Origin: Candidatus Defluviibacterium haderslevense
GTDB lineage: Bacteria > Bacteroidota > Bacteroidia > Chitinophagales > Saprospiraceae
Direction: 5' to 3'
NCBI GenBank assembly: GCA_016712225.1
Contig: JADJRL010000003.1
Span: 3,733,501-3,797,500, forward strand
Length of the DNA: 64,000 nt
The translations under genes and the position numbers were made by a program. This document shows, one piece after another, positions 44,026 through 52,612 of the stretch (position 1 is the stretch's first letter; each line of letters opens with the position of its first letter). The notes beneath the pieces were generated by a model. That model searched no databases. It saw only the letters and a list, made by a program, of their open reading frames with translations, and was not told the origin of the DNA.

Positions 44026-44856
44026 ATGAATAATTTACTAAAGTTCCTCCTTGTTTTAGCTTTATTTAGCCAAAGTTGTAAGTCGTCTTATGACAAAATC
44101 AGGACAAGTGGTGATGCCCCATTGGTATTAAAAGCCGCTAATCAGTATTATGCCAAGAAAAACTATCTTAAGGCTCAAACCTTATATGAATTGATTATAA
44201 GCTCATTTAAAGGTCAAAAAGAATCTGAAGATATTTATTTTAACTTTGCTTATTGCCATTATTATCTTTCCGAATTTGAGCTGTCGTCTCATTTATTTAA
44301 GAATTTCTCCAATACTTTTGTCAATAGTCCGAAGAGGGAAGAGGCGCTTTTTATGTCGAATTATGCGATATACAAGACATCTCCAAATTATAAACTGGAT
44401 CAGAGTGGTACGGAAAAAGCTATTGAAGGTTTCCAGAGCTTTGTTAATGAATTTCCCGAATCCTCTCGGGTTAAGGATTGTAATGAGAAGATTGACGAAC
44501 TGCGCAGTAAGCTTGAGACAAAAGCATTTGAGCAAGGCAAATTGTATTATAATGTAAAAAGTTATCAAGCCTGTTTGACAACTTTAGATAACTTAATGGT
44601 CGATTTTCCAGAAACTAAAAATCACAGAGAAATTCGATTTTTAAAGGCAAAAGCTAATTATGAATGGGCAGTAAACAGTATTTTTGAAAAACAAAAAGAG
44701 CGATTTTTAAGTACAGTTGAACTTACCAATCAATTTTTAAAGAAATACCCCTCTGGAAAATTTGTACAAGACATTAAAGAAATAAGAAAACAAGCATTAT
44801 CAAAATCTAATAATCCATTATATGACAGATATCAAAACGCAAGTTCAGGGAATTAA
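44026..44856 (+). CDS. bamD: Outer membrane assembly lipoprotein BamD
   Basis: With the ATG at 44026 this is a 276-residue lipoprotein: signal MNNLLKFLLVLALFSQSCKS with Cys18, then TPR helices typical of BamD (KAANQYYAKKNYLKAQTLYE; YFNFAYCHYYLSEFELSSHL; YYNVKSYQACLTTLDNLMVD). BamD is the essential lipoprotein of the BAM complex that inserts outer membrane barrels. The downstream rpoZ start lies 35 nt inside its 3' end, and the bamD-rpoZ-coaBC order is the usual one in this phylum. Confidence 0.88.
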   Translation: MNNLLKFLLVLALFSQSCKSSYDKIRTSGDAPLVLKAANQYYAKKNYLKAQTLYELIISSFKGQKESEDIYFNFAYCHYYLSEFELSSHLFKNFSNTFVNSPKREEALFMSNYAIYKTSPNYKLDQSGTEKAIEGFQSFVNEFPESSRVKDCNEKIDELRSKLETKAFEQGKLYYNVKSYQACLTTLDNLMVDFPETKNHREIRFLKAKANYEWAVNSIFEKQKERFLSTVELTNQFLKKYPSGKFVQDIKEIRKQALSKSNNPLYDRYQNASSGN

Positions 44857-45166
44857 TCCAAATGTCCAGGCAAGAGATGTAAAAGCTTTGGCCGAAATGA
44901 CGCATAACATTTACGAAACGATCAATGTGATTGCTAAACGAGCTAATCAACTGTCTAATGACTTAAAAGTTGAACTTCACGACAAACTAGAAGAATTTGC
45001 CTCTCATTCTGATACAATTGAAGAGGTTCATGAGAATAAAGAGCAAATAGAAATTTCAAAATTCTATGAAAAGCTTCCAAATCCTGTTCTTATTGCCATA
45101 GATGAATTTCTTAATGGTCAAATTGAACATACTATTATTGATCCTGAACAAGAAGATGCCGAATAA
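44822..45166 (+). CDS. rpoZ: RNA polymerase omega subunit (RpoZ-like)
   Basis: A 114-residue protein. Its core, NIYETINVIAKRANQLSNDL, is the omega signature (N-x-YE-x-x-x-x-IAKRANQ) in the Bacteroidota form, with a long acidic C-terminal half (FLNGQIEHTIIDPEQEDAE). The ATG at 44822 overlaps bamD by 35 nt; an alternative at M26 would remove the conserved N-terminal helix. Omega helps assemble and stabilise RNA polymerase. Confidence 0.82.
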   Translation: MTDIKTQVQGINPNVQARDVKALAEMTHNIYETINVIAKRANQLSNDLKVELHDKLEEFASHSDTIEEVHENKEQIEISKFYEKLPNPVLIAIDEFLNGQIEHTIIDPEQEDAE

Positions 45167-45196
45167 TTAGTAATTTCAAAAGTCGTGCCTCTGATT

Positions 45197-46399
45197 ATGA
45201 ATACACTGCAAGGGCGGAAAATATTATTAGGGGTAACTGGAAGTATTGCAGCTTATAAATCCTTATTGCTTTTACGATTATTAACTAAGGCAGGTGCTGA
45301 AGTTCAAGTTATTCTTACTAAAAATGCACATGATTTTGTTGGTGAGTTGAGTTTCTCAACCCTCTCTAATAAACCAGTTTATACAGATTTACAGAATGAT
45401 CAAGAATGGCAGAATCACGTTGAATTGGGACTTTGGGCAGATCTTATTTTAATTGCTCCAGCAAGTGCTCATACCATCGCCAAATTTAGATGTGGTATGG
45501 TCGATAATTTATTAACAGCCATTTATTTATCTGCCAAATGCCCTGTTATGATTTCTCCGGCTATGGATTTAGATATGTGGCAACATCCAGCAACTCAAGA
45601 TAATTTACAAGTTTTAGTAAACCGCGGTCATTTTATCATTCCGGTAGAAGATGGCCCATTAGCCTCTGGTTTGTCTGGACCCGGACGACTGGCTGAACCT
45701 GACCAGATACACTCTCATGTCATTTCTTTTTTTGATCAAAATTATGAATTATCAGGCCAAAAAATTTTGATTACGGCCGGACCAACTCACGAAGCTATTG
45801 ATCCAGTTCGATTTATTTCAAACGCATCTTCCGGAAAAATGGGGATTCGCCTTGCTGAAGAAGCAGTTAAAAGAGGCGCCGAAGTTTGGTTAATATTAGG
45901 TCCCAGCGAAGAGCCAGTTACGTCTTCGACTAATCTACATATCCATAGAATTATATCAGCAGACAATATGATGCTCGAAGTCGAAAAACTATATAAATCC
46001 ATGGATTATTTTATTCTAGCTGCGGCAGTTGCTGACTTTAAACCAGAATTCATTGCTGATGAAAAAATTAAAAAATCCAACTTCAATAATCAGTTGAAAT
46101 TGGTCCCAACACCTGATATTGCTTCTTTTATAGGTAAAAATAAAAAGAGCGACCAAAAATTGATTGGATTTGCTTTAGAAACAACGAATATTATCGAAAA
46201 TGCTCAGATCAAATTGGATAAGAAAAATATGGATATGATCGTTATCAATTCGCCTAAAGATCCAGGGGCAGCTTTTGGTCATGACACAAACAAAATTTCT
46301 ATATTAAAAAAAGCTGGAGAATTAATATCTTTCGAGCTGAAATCAAAAAGAGATGCGGCTAAAGATATATTGAATGAAATGCTTAAATTAAAACATTAA
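45197..46399 (+). CDS. coaBC: Phosphopantothenoylcysteine decarboxylase / phosphopantothenate-cysteine ligase
   Basis: The ATG at 45197 gives 400 residues; a GTG 12 nt earlier is possible. The N-terminal CoaC flavoprotein domain has KILLGVTGSIAAYKS, ADLILIAPASAHTIAKF and the substrate segment PAMDLDMW, where Asp replaces the usual Asn. The C-terminal CoaB domain has ILITAGPTHEAIDPVRFISN, ASSGKMG and KKIKKSN-type lysines. It performs two steps from 4'-phosphopantothenate toward CoA. It is followed immediately by the DUF4835 gene. Confidence 0.93.
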   Translation: MNTLQGRKILLGVTGSIAAYKSLLLLRLLTKAGAEVQVILTKNAHDFVGELSFSTLSNKPVYTDLQNDQEWQNHVELGLWADLILIAPASAHTIAKFRCGMVDNLLTAIYLSAKCPVMISPAMDLDMWQHPATQDNLQVLVNRGHFIIPVEDGPLASGLSGPGRLAEPDQIHSHVISFFDQNYELSGQKILITAGPTHEAIDPVRFISNASSGKMGIRLAEEAVKRGAEVWLILGPSEEPVTSSTNLHIHRIISADNMMLEVEKLYKSMDYFILAAAVADFKPEFIADEKIKKSNFNNQLKLVPTPDIASFIGKNKKSDQKLIGFALETTNIIENAQIKLDKKNMDMIVINSPKDPGAAFGHDTNKISILKKAGELISFELKSKRDAAKDILNEMLKLKH

Positions 46400-46400
46400 C

Positions 46401-47312
46401 ATGAGAATGAACCTAAGAGTACTCTTTATTTTTATTTCTAGTTTGATTAGTTACAAAAATCAAGCACAAGAATTAAATGCCATAGTAAAAGTACAAGCAC
46501 CCAATCTTACTACAAGTGACAAATCTGTGGTTCAAAAATTAGAAAATGGGGTTAAAGAGTTCCTCAATAACACAAAATGGACCAACGATCGCTTTGAATT
46601 TAACGAAAGGATCAAATGTAATTTTCAAATAACAATTAGGGAAGACAAAGGAGGGAATGTTTTTTCATGTGATTTTTCTGTACAAGCTTCCAGGCCTGTA
46701 TTTCAATCAGCTTATGAAACCCAATTATTTGTTCTTGTTGAAAAAGATGTGCCAATCACTTTTGATCCCTTTAAACCTTTAGAGAATAGTAAAGAAAATT
46801 ATTTTGATAATTTGTCTAGCATATTAACTTTTTACGCTTATTTTATCTTGGCTTTGGATTATGATAGTTTTGCCTTAGAGGGAGGTGACCCATATATTAA
46901 CATTCTTAGAAATATGATTGACAAAATGCCCCAAAATGTGAAATCTTATGATAAAAGTTGGACCCTCCAATCTAAGAAAAAAAATAATCGCTATTCTTTA
47001 ATGGATAATCTAACAAACCCGACCTTAAAACCATTTAGAAGAGCATATTATGAGTATCATCGATTGTGTTTGGACAAATTTTCAAAAGATGTACTCGTTC
47101 AACGTCCAAAAATGATTGAGTTATTGGAAACGATTGTTGAAGTGGAGCGCCAACTGCCAAATTCTTATTTAGTTCAATTATTTATTAATGCTAAATCAGG
47201 TGAAATTAGAGATATATTTGTGCCAAGCCCATCCAATGAAAAATCGCGGGTATATATCGCAATGACTAATTTGGATCCGGCAAATTCAAGTTCATATAAT
47301 GTTTTAAAATAA
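46401..47312 (+). CDS. DUF4835 family exported protein
   Basis: A 303-residue protein with a signal peptide (LRVLFIFISSLISYKNQAQ) and the DUF4835 pattern: ELNAIVKVQAPNLTTSDKSV, FEFNERIKCNFQITIRED, ENYFDNLSSILTFYAYFILA, DYDSFALEGGDPYI. The function is unknown. The gene starts 1 nt after the coaBC stop, a conserved Bacteroidota adjacency that implies co-transcription. Confidence 0.85.
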   Translation: MRMNLRVLFIFISSLISYKNQAQELNAIVKVQAPNLTTSDKSVVQKLENGVKEFLNNTKWTNDRFEFNERIKCNFQITIREDKGGNVFSCDFSVQASRPVFQSAYETQLFVLVEKDVPITFDPFKPLENSKENYFDNLSSILTFYAYFILALDYDSFALEGGDPYINILRNMIDKMPQNVKSYDKSWTLQSKKKNNRYSLMDNLTNPTLKPFRRAYYEYHRLCLDKFSKDVLVQRPKMIELLETIVEVERQLPNSYLVQLFINAKSGEIRDIFVPSPSNEKSRVYIAMTNLDPANSSSYNVLK

Positions 47313-47340
47313 TTCAATCATTTAGACACCAATTGATGTT

Positions 47341-47925
47341 ATGAAGAAAAAGAAAATTGCCATTTTTGCCTCAGGTAATGGCACCAATGCAGCTCAATTA
47401 ATTAAATATTTTAAAAATAATGAGCATATTCAAGTCGCACTTATAATTACTAATTCGTCTAAGGCGAATGTAATTAGTTTGGCAGAAGAGAATGACATTC
47501 CATTTTCTGTAGTGAATAAGTCCCTCCTTGCGAATAATAGCTACATGACTTCTTTGATGAATTTATACGATATTGATTTTATCGTTTTAGCTGGATTTCT
47601 ACTATTAATGCCGCCTTTTTTGGTGAAGCTTTATGATTATAAAATGATCAATATTCATCCTGCTCTACTTCCTAAGTTTGGTGGAAAAGGCATGTATGGT
47701 CTTCAAGTCCACCAGGCCGTTTTATCTGCTGGGGAAAGCGAATCGGGTATTACAATTCATTATGTAAATGAAATGTTTGATAAAGGTAAGATCATTTTTC
47801 AAGCTAAATGCAATGTTGAAAAAAAGGACACTGCCGAAAAATTAGCTAAAAAAGTCCAGGATTTGGAACATCAATATTTGCCTGAATGGACTGAAAAACT
47901 AATTATGCAAATGCGTTATATGTAG
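47341..47925 (+). CDS. purN: Phosphoribosylglycinamide formyltransferase
   Basis: A 194-residue GART of normal length. The phosphate loop is FASGNGTNA, and the folate/catalytic segment is MINIHPALLPKFGGKGMYG with the conserved Asn and His; the later Asp is in NEMFDKGKIIF. It transfers a formyl group from 10-formyl-THF to GAR in purine synthesis. It lies 28 nt after the DUF4835 gene and may be the last gene of that run. Confidence 0.93.
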   Translation: MKKKKIAIFASGNGTNAAQLIKYFKNNEHIQVALIITNSSKANVISLAEENDIPFSVVNKSLLANNSYMTSLMNLYDIDFIVLAGFLLLMPPFLVKLYDYKMINIHPALLPKFGGKGMYGLQVHQAVLSAGESESGITIHYVNEMFDKGKIIFQAKCNVEKKDTAEKLAKKVQDLEHQYLPEWTEKLIMQMRYM

Positions 47926-47988
47926 TTTTTTTGGATGCTTTGGTAGTCCTAGTTACCATTATTTTAATCGCACTTAACTTGTTTTGAA

Positions 47989-49728
47989 ATGCTCAATTCT
48001 TTACTTGTCAATGATTTTCAAGTTCCTAAGGCCCGATTGGATGAAATAATAAAGAGTTTACATGAATTAACTATTGAAATCAAACATGAAGGATTAGATC
48101 AAATCGTAAGTGATTTGAGATTAAGAGTTCAAGAACCATTTATGTTTGTGGTAGTGGGTGAGGTTAAGGTTGGTAAAAGTAGTTTTATTAATGCACTATT
48201 AAATTCCAAGACAGATATTTGTAAAGTGGCACCTTCGCCCATGACAGATACCATCCAGCAAATAATTTACGGACCTGAGCATACCGAAGTTGCGCTTAGT
48301 CCAGTTTTAAAGCGGATTACATACAATGAAGAAATCCTGAAGGAGATTGCAATTGTGGATACTCCAGGGACCAACACCATAATTGGCCATCACCAAGAAA
48401 TTACTGAAAAATTCATTCCTGTTTCAGACTTAATTGTTTTTGTATTTGAAGCCAAAAATCCCTACCGACAATCAGCCTGGGATTTATTTAAGTTTATTAA
48501 TGAAGAATGGCGAAAAAAAATAATTTTTGTTTTGCAACAAAAAGATTTATTGAATGAAAATGATTTGACGATTAACGTAAAAGGATTAAGAGATTTTGCA
48601 AAATCCCAAGGTTTAGATGATGCTTTAATATTTTGTGTTTCTGCAAAGCTCGAGCAAGAAGGATTACATAATGAAAGTGGTTTTGCGCCATTAAGAGAAT
48701 ATATTAGAAATCATATTACCGGTGGTAAAGCAGCATTACTGAAATTATTAAATAATATTGATACTTGTCATCAAATAATTGAGAAATTATCCAAAGGAAT
48801 TTTAATTAGAAAAGATCAATATGAATACGATGTTGAGTTTCGAAAAGATATTCAAAAAACATTAGATGAACATGAGCGTATTTCAAAGAATAATATAAAT
48901 GTACTTATTGAAAATACAATTGGAGCATATGATAAAGCAACTGGGTTAAAACGTTTAGAATTAGACAAAGGACTTGCATTTTTATCCGTTTTGAAAAGAG
49001 GAATAAGCGGATTATTTAATAAATCTCTTTCTTTACAAAAATGGCTTCAAGAATTTAATCAACACTTTGAAATTTCCTTAAATCAAGCTCTTGAATCTAA
49101 GTTACAGCATACGGTAAAGGATATTTCAGATTCAATACAGCAAATGGGACAAATCGTTTCATTAAAGATTAGGAATAGTAAAACCATACTTAAAAATGAT
49201 CTTGAAATTTTTACCGATATAGCCGATCGTAGAGCTGATGTTATGAGAGATCTTCAAGAAACTTTTCAGTCCTTCTTGAATAATTCTGAAAATTATTATA
49301 GCAAAGGCTTAATCAAAGAAAGTTCGAGCTTGGGTCCCAATGTTACAACTGGTACAGGTATTGCCATCGTTGGTACCATGATTACAGCGTTGACGCATGG
49401 TGCAATATTTGATATTACTGGTGGTGTTTTAACCACTATTGGTTTTTTATTTGCTGGGGTAACCCTCGGATTTAATAAAAGAAAAATCATGAATCAATTC
49501 GATCAGGAAATTGATTCAGCTAGAATTAAATTGGAACATGAAATTCGTTCTAAGTTAGAAGCATATGTAATGAATATTAAGCAAAAAATAGACCTAAATT
49601 TTAGTGCTTTTGATCAACTTTTAATAAAAGAACAAGAAGAAATATTGCGCATAGAAAGTACTAAAGATCAAATATTACTAAACTTAGAATTGTTAAAGAA
49701 TAATCTGAATAATCACACTCATCAATAA
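47989..49728 (+). CDS. Bacterial dynamin-like GTPase
   Basis: A 579-residue large GTPase: P-loop GEVKVGKSS at 57-65, G2 threonine around 86-88 (SPMTDTIQ), G3 DTPG at 124-127, and a G4 that reads QQKD in FVLQQKDLL instead of TKxD. A long helical stalk follows, then two adjacent transmembrane segments at ~451-494 (GIAIVGTMITALTHGAIFDI; GGVLTTIGFLFAGVTLGF) and a final coiled coil. This matches bacterial dynamin-like proteins that bind and remodel membranes. It is encoded singly, without the partner often seen in pairs. The 3' end overlaps convergent priA by 7 nt. Confidence 0.85.
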   Translation: MLNSLLVNDFQVPKARLDEIIKSLHELTIEIKHEGLDQIVSDLRLRVQEPFMFVVVGEVKVGKSSFINALLNSKTDICKVAPSPMTDTIQQIIYGPEHTEVALSPVLKRITYNEEILKEIAIVDTPGTNTIIGHHQEITEKFIPVSDLIVFVFEAKNPYRQSAWDLFKFINEEWRKKIIFVLQQKDLLNENDLTINVKGLRDFAKSQGLDDALIFCVSAKLEQEGLHNESGFAPLREYIRNHITGGKAALLKLLNNIDTCHQIIEKLSKGILIRKDQYEYDVEFRKDIQKTLDEHERISKNNINVLIENTIGAYDKATGLKRLELDKGLAFLSVLKRGISGLFNKSLSLQKWLQEFNQHFEISLNQALESKLQHTVKDISDSIQQMGQIVSLKIRNSKTILKNDLEIFTDIADRRADVMRDLQETFQSFLNNSENYYSKGLIKESSSLGPNVTTGTGIAIVGTMITALTHGAIFDITGGVLTTIGFLFAGVTLGFNKRKIMNQFDQEIDSARIKLEHEIRSKLEAYVMNIKQKIDLNFSAFDQLLIKEQEEILRIESTKDQILLNLELLKNNLNNHTHQ

Positions 49729-52208
49729 GGATCAACATCTATAATGATCCTCAGTGCACTCCACCCGGTTTCATTTTTCAATTCTTGACTGTATTTTTTG
49801 ATAAGAAATTTAGCATTTTCAATCATTTTTTGTTTTCGTTCCAATTTTACATAAAGTTCTCTGGCATAAGCACCTTTTATTCGAGATACAATGGGTTCTG
49901 CAGGACCAAGGATTCTTTTGCCAAGAGTAATTCTCAATTTGTTGCATAATTTCTCTGCAGCCTGTTCTACAATGATTATTTTAGCATGTCTAATTTCTAT
50001 TCTTATGAATCGGACAATAGGAGGGTAGAAGAAATGCCTGCGCTCTTCGATTTCTCTTGAATAAAAGCGTTCGTAATCATGATTCACTACGTCTTTGATG
50101 ACCTCATGATGCAATGAATATCCTTGAATTAATACTTTTCCGATTTCATCTCTTCTTCCTGATCTTCCACTAACCTGAGTTAGTAGTTGAAAAGTTCTTT
50201 CCTGAGCCCTAAAATTTGGATAGAATAACATTTGATCAGCTTGAAGTATACCCACTAACCCAACATGATCAAAATCAAAACCTTTTGTTATCATTTGAGT
50301 TCCTATCAGAATATGTATTTCTTTATCTTGGAACGCTTCAATAATTTCTCTTTGAAGGTTTTTTGATCTGGCAGTGTCTGCATCAAATCTTTTTACAATA
50401 TGGTCTGGAAAAAGTTCTTTAATTTCTTCTTCAATTTTTTCTGTTCCAAAACCCACGGATTGTATGGTGAATTGATCGCATTGTGGACATTTAGTTGGAA
50501 TTGGTTTTTTTATTCCACAAACGTGACATTTTAATCTGTTTTGGTATTTATGTAAGGTAAGATGAATATCACACTGATCACACATGGCCTCCCATTGACA
50601 ATTGGTGCATTTGATTAATGGACTATAACCTCTTCTGTTTCTAAAAATAATGATTTGTTTGCCATGTTCTAATTGAGATTTCATTTCTACAATCATTTCT
50701 TCTGAGAAATTTTCTTTCATTCTTCCAAATTGGCTAGCTTCTTTAAGTGAAATCAATTTGATTAGGGGAAGTTGACTATCTCCATATCGTTGATTTATTT
50801 GTACTAATCCATATCTGCCTTGCAGTGCGTTATAATATGATTCTACTGAAGGTGTTGCTGATCCTAGAATGATTTTAGCATTGTGATCTTGAGCCAATAT
50901 CAACGCAGCGTCTCTGGCATTGTATCGCGGGTTCGGATCATTCTGCTTGAATGAAGAATCATGCTCTTCATCAATAACTATAAGTCCAAGTTGTTTAAAT
51001 GGTAAGAAGATAGCACTTCTGGCTCCTATAATAATCGGATGACCTTTTTGAGTTGCATCCCAAATGGCCAGTCGATTTTTTGGACTGAGTCCGGAATGAT
51101 ATTCTACTAACTGATCTCCTAAAAATTGTCTAAGCCGCATTACCAATTGTGTAGTTAAAGCAATTTCAGGTACCAAATAAAGTACTTGTTTTCCTGAAGC
51201 TATGGTTTCTTTTATAAGTTGTAAATAGATTTGTGTTTTGCCACTGCCAGTAATGCCTTTCAACAATACGATATTCTTATCATTCCATTGATTTTTTATT
51301 TCACTGATGGTTTCTTTTTGAATATCCGATAATAAAAGTGTGTCTTCAATAGATTCTAATTCCGGATATTGATATTTTTCCAAGACTTTTTCTTCGAAAA
51401 TGTTTTTAACAACTAAAGATGTGAATACCTGAGATGCACAACCACTAATTTGCTGGAGTTCTTTTTGCTTGATCCAGGTTCGGTTTTTTCTTTCTTTTAT
51501 ATAAGTCAACAACGCTCTTGATTGCTGGACGTTTTTTTGAACTTGTAATAAAACTTCATTTAATTTATTCGGGTCAGTATTTAAGTTATCATGAAGTTTA
51601 ATCCATTTGATCATTGGAATTTCAGCTTGTACTTGCAACTGTTCATGTAAGACAAGAAGACCTCTGTCTAACATTTTTTTGACAATTTTTAGGATTGTTT
51701 TTTTTTGCAGTATGTTCCGAATATCTTGTATAGTTAATTCATGTCTGATCTCAAGTGCTTCTAAAATTAAATATTCTTCATCTGATAATTCGTGTTCTGA
51801 ATAATTTAATTCTGAAATGCCTAGGATTTTTGTTTCACTGGCTAGTTTCAGACTTGAAGGGAGAGCAGCTGCCATGACATCTCCTAAACTACACAAATAG
51901 TAGGAACTGATCCAGTCCCAGAATGCAAATTGTTGTGGTGAAATAATGATGTCTTGATCGAGTATATCTAAGATGGGCTTTGTTTTTTCCCAGGTTGTTG
52001 TATCAGATAATTTTTTTACAATGGCACTGTAATGTTTGCTTTTACCAAATTCAACTTCCACGCGCATTCCAGGTTTGATTTTATCCTTGAAATGCTCAGG
52101 AATCGAATAGCTGAAAGTGCCTTCAGTAAATAAAGGAATAATGACTTCTGCAAATTGTGAAATAGGCAATTCCAATGGGTTATTTTTTAAATGCAAAATA
52201 TACAGCAA
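49722..52208 (-). CDS. priA: Primosomal protein N' (replication restart helicase PriA)
   Basis: An 828-residue helicase: N-terminal 3'-DNA-binding domain (FAEVIIPLFTEGTFSYSIPE), Walker A GITGSGKT at 318-325, DEEH box, helicase C motifs, and a zinc region with paired Cys (CTNCQWEAMCDQC and CHVCG, CPQC). It reloads the replisome at stalled forks. The start at 52208 overlaps the upstream DUF486 gene by 29 nt and adds ~19 residues before the conserved N-terminus; no later Met fits. Confidence 0.94.
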   Translation of the reverse strand: MLYILHLKNNPLELPISQFAEVIIPLFTEGTFSYSIPEHFKDKIKPGMRVEVEFGKSKHYSAIVKKLSDTTTWEKTKPILDILDQDIIISPQQFAFWDWISSYYLCSLGDVMAAALPSSLKLASETKILGISELNYSEHELSDEEYLILEALEIRHELTIQDIRNILQKKTILKIVKKMLDRGLLVLHEQLQVQAEIPMIKWIKLHDNLNTDPNKLNEVLLQVQKNVQQSRALLTYIKERKNRTWIKQKELQQISGCASQVFTSLVVKNIFEEKVLEKYQYPELESIEDTLLLSDIQKETISEIKNQWNDKNIVLLKGITGSGKTQIYLQLIKETIASGKQVLYLVPEIALTTQLVMRLRQFLGDQLVEYHSGLSPKNRLAIWDATQKGHPIIIGARSAIFLPFKQLGLIVIDEEHDSSFKQNDPNPRYNARDAALILAQDHNAKIILGSATPSVESYYNALQGRYGLVQINQRYGDSQLPLIKLISLKEASQFGRMKENFSEEMIVEMKSQLEHGKQIIIFRNRRGYSPLIKCTNCQWEAMCDQCDIHLTLHKYQNRLKCHVCGIKKPIPTKCPQCDQFTIQSVGFGTEKIEEEIKELFPDHIVKRFDADTARSKNLQREIIEAFQDKEIHILIGTQMITKGFDFDHVGLVGILQADQMLFYPNFRAQERTFQLLTQVSGRSGRRDEIGKVLIQGYSLHHEVIKDVVNHDYERFYSREIEERRHFFYPPIVRFIRIEIRHAKIIIVEQAAEKLCNKLRITLGKRILGPAEPIVSRIKGAYARELYVKLERKQKMIENAKFLIKKYSQELKNETGWSALRIIIDVDPY

Positions 52209-52548
52209 ACACTAAGCAAATAAAACTTAAGACATGATTTAGTTTAAATTGCTCTGTTTTAAAAAAAATAAGGGTGAATGCAGTAAAAGTAATTAATGTT
52301 ATTACCTCTTGAATGATTTTTAATTGGAATAGGTTAAATGTTCCACCATTTTCTATATAACCATATTTATTGGCTGGAACTTGAGCTAAATATTCAAAAA
52401 AGGCTAGACCCCAAGATAAAATAATGATGGAAAAAAGTCCTAAAGAAGAAAACCAGCCCAATGATTTTATTTTCAAATGACCATACCAAGCTAAAGTCAT
52501 AAAGAGATTGGATACTACAAGTAAGCCAATTGTATATATAGGTTTCAT
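52180..52548 (-). CDS. DMT-family/DUF486 small membrane protein
   Basis: A 122-residue protein with four hydrophobic helices and the DUF486 signature (SNLFMTLAWYGHLK at the start; WGLAFFEYLAQVPANKYGY in the middle). It is related to small drug/metabolite transporter-like proteins, substrate unknown. It overlaps priA by 29 nt and is co-oriented, so it is probably co-transcribed. Confidence 0.85.
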   Translation of the reverse strand: MKPIYTIGLLVVSNLFMTLAWYGHLKIKSLGWFSSLGLFSIIILSWGLAFFEYLAQVPANKYGYIENGGTFNLFQLKIIQEVITLITFTAFTLIFFKTEQFKLNHVLSFICLVFAVYFAFKK

Positions 52549-52569
52549 AATATATAAATAATTGTTTAG

Positions 52570-52587
52570 TAATTATATATATAATTA
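52570..52587. promoter_or_regulatory. 18-bp AT palindrome in the divergent gap
   Basis: TAATTATATATATAATTA is a perfect palindrome between the DUF486 gene (-) and the T9SS cargo gene (+). It may be only AT-rich promoter DNA or a binding site. Confidence 0.25.
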
Positions 52588-52612
52588 TAATTTTTATAAT
52601 ATGTATATAATT

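Noticed and set aside
44246..44568. ORFs of 103 (+) and 91 (-) codons inside bamD
   Set aside because: Both overlap a well-supported BamD frame and have no start context or recognisable sequence.
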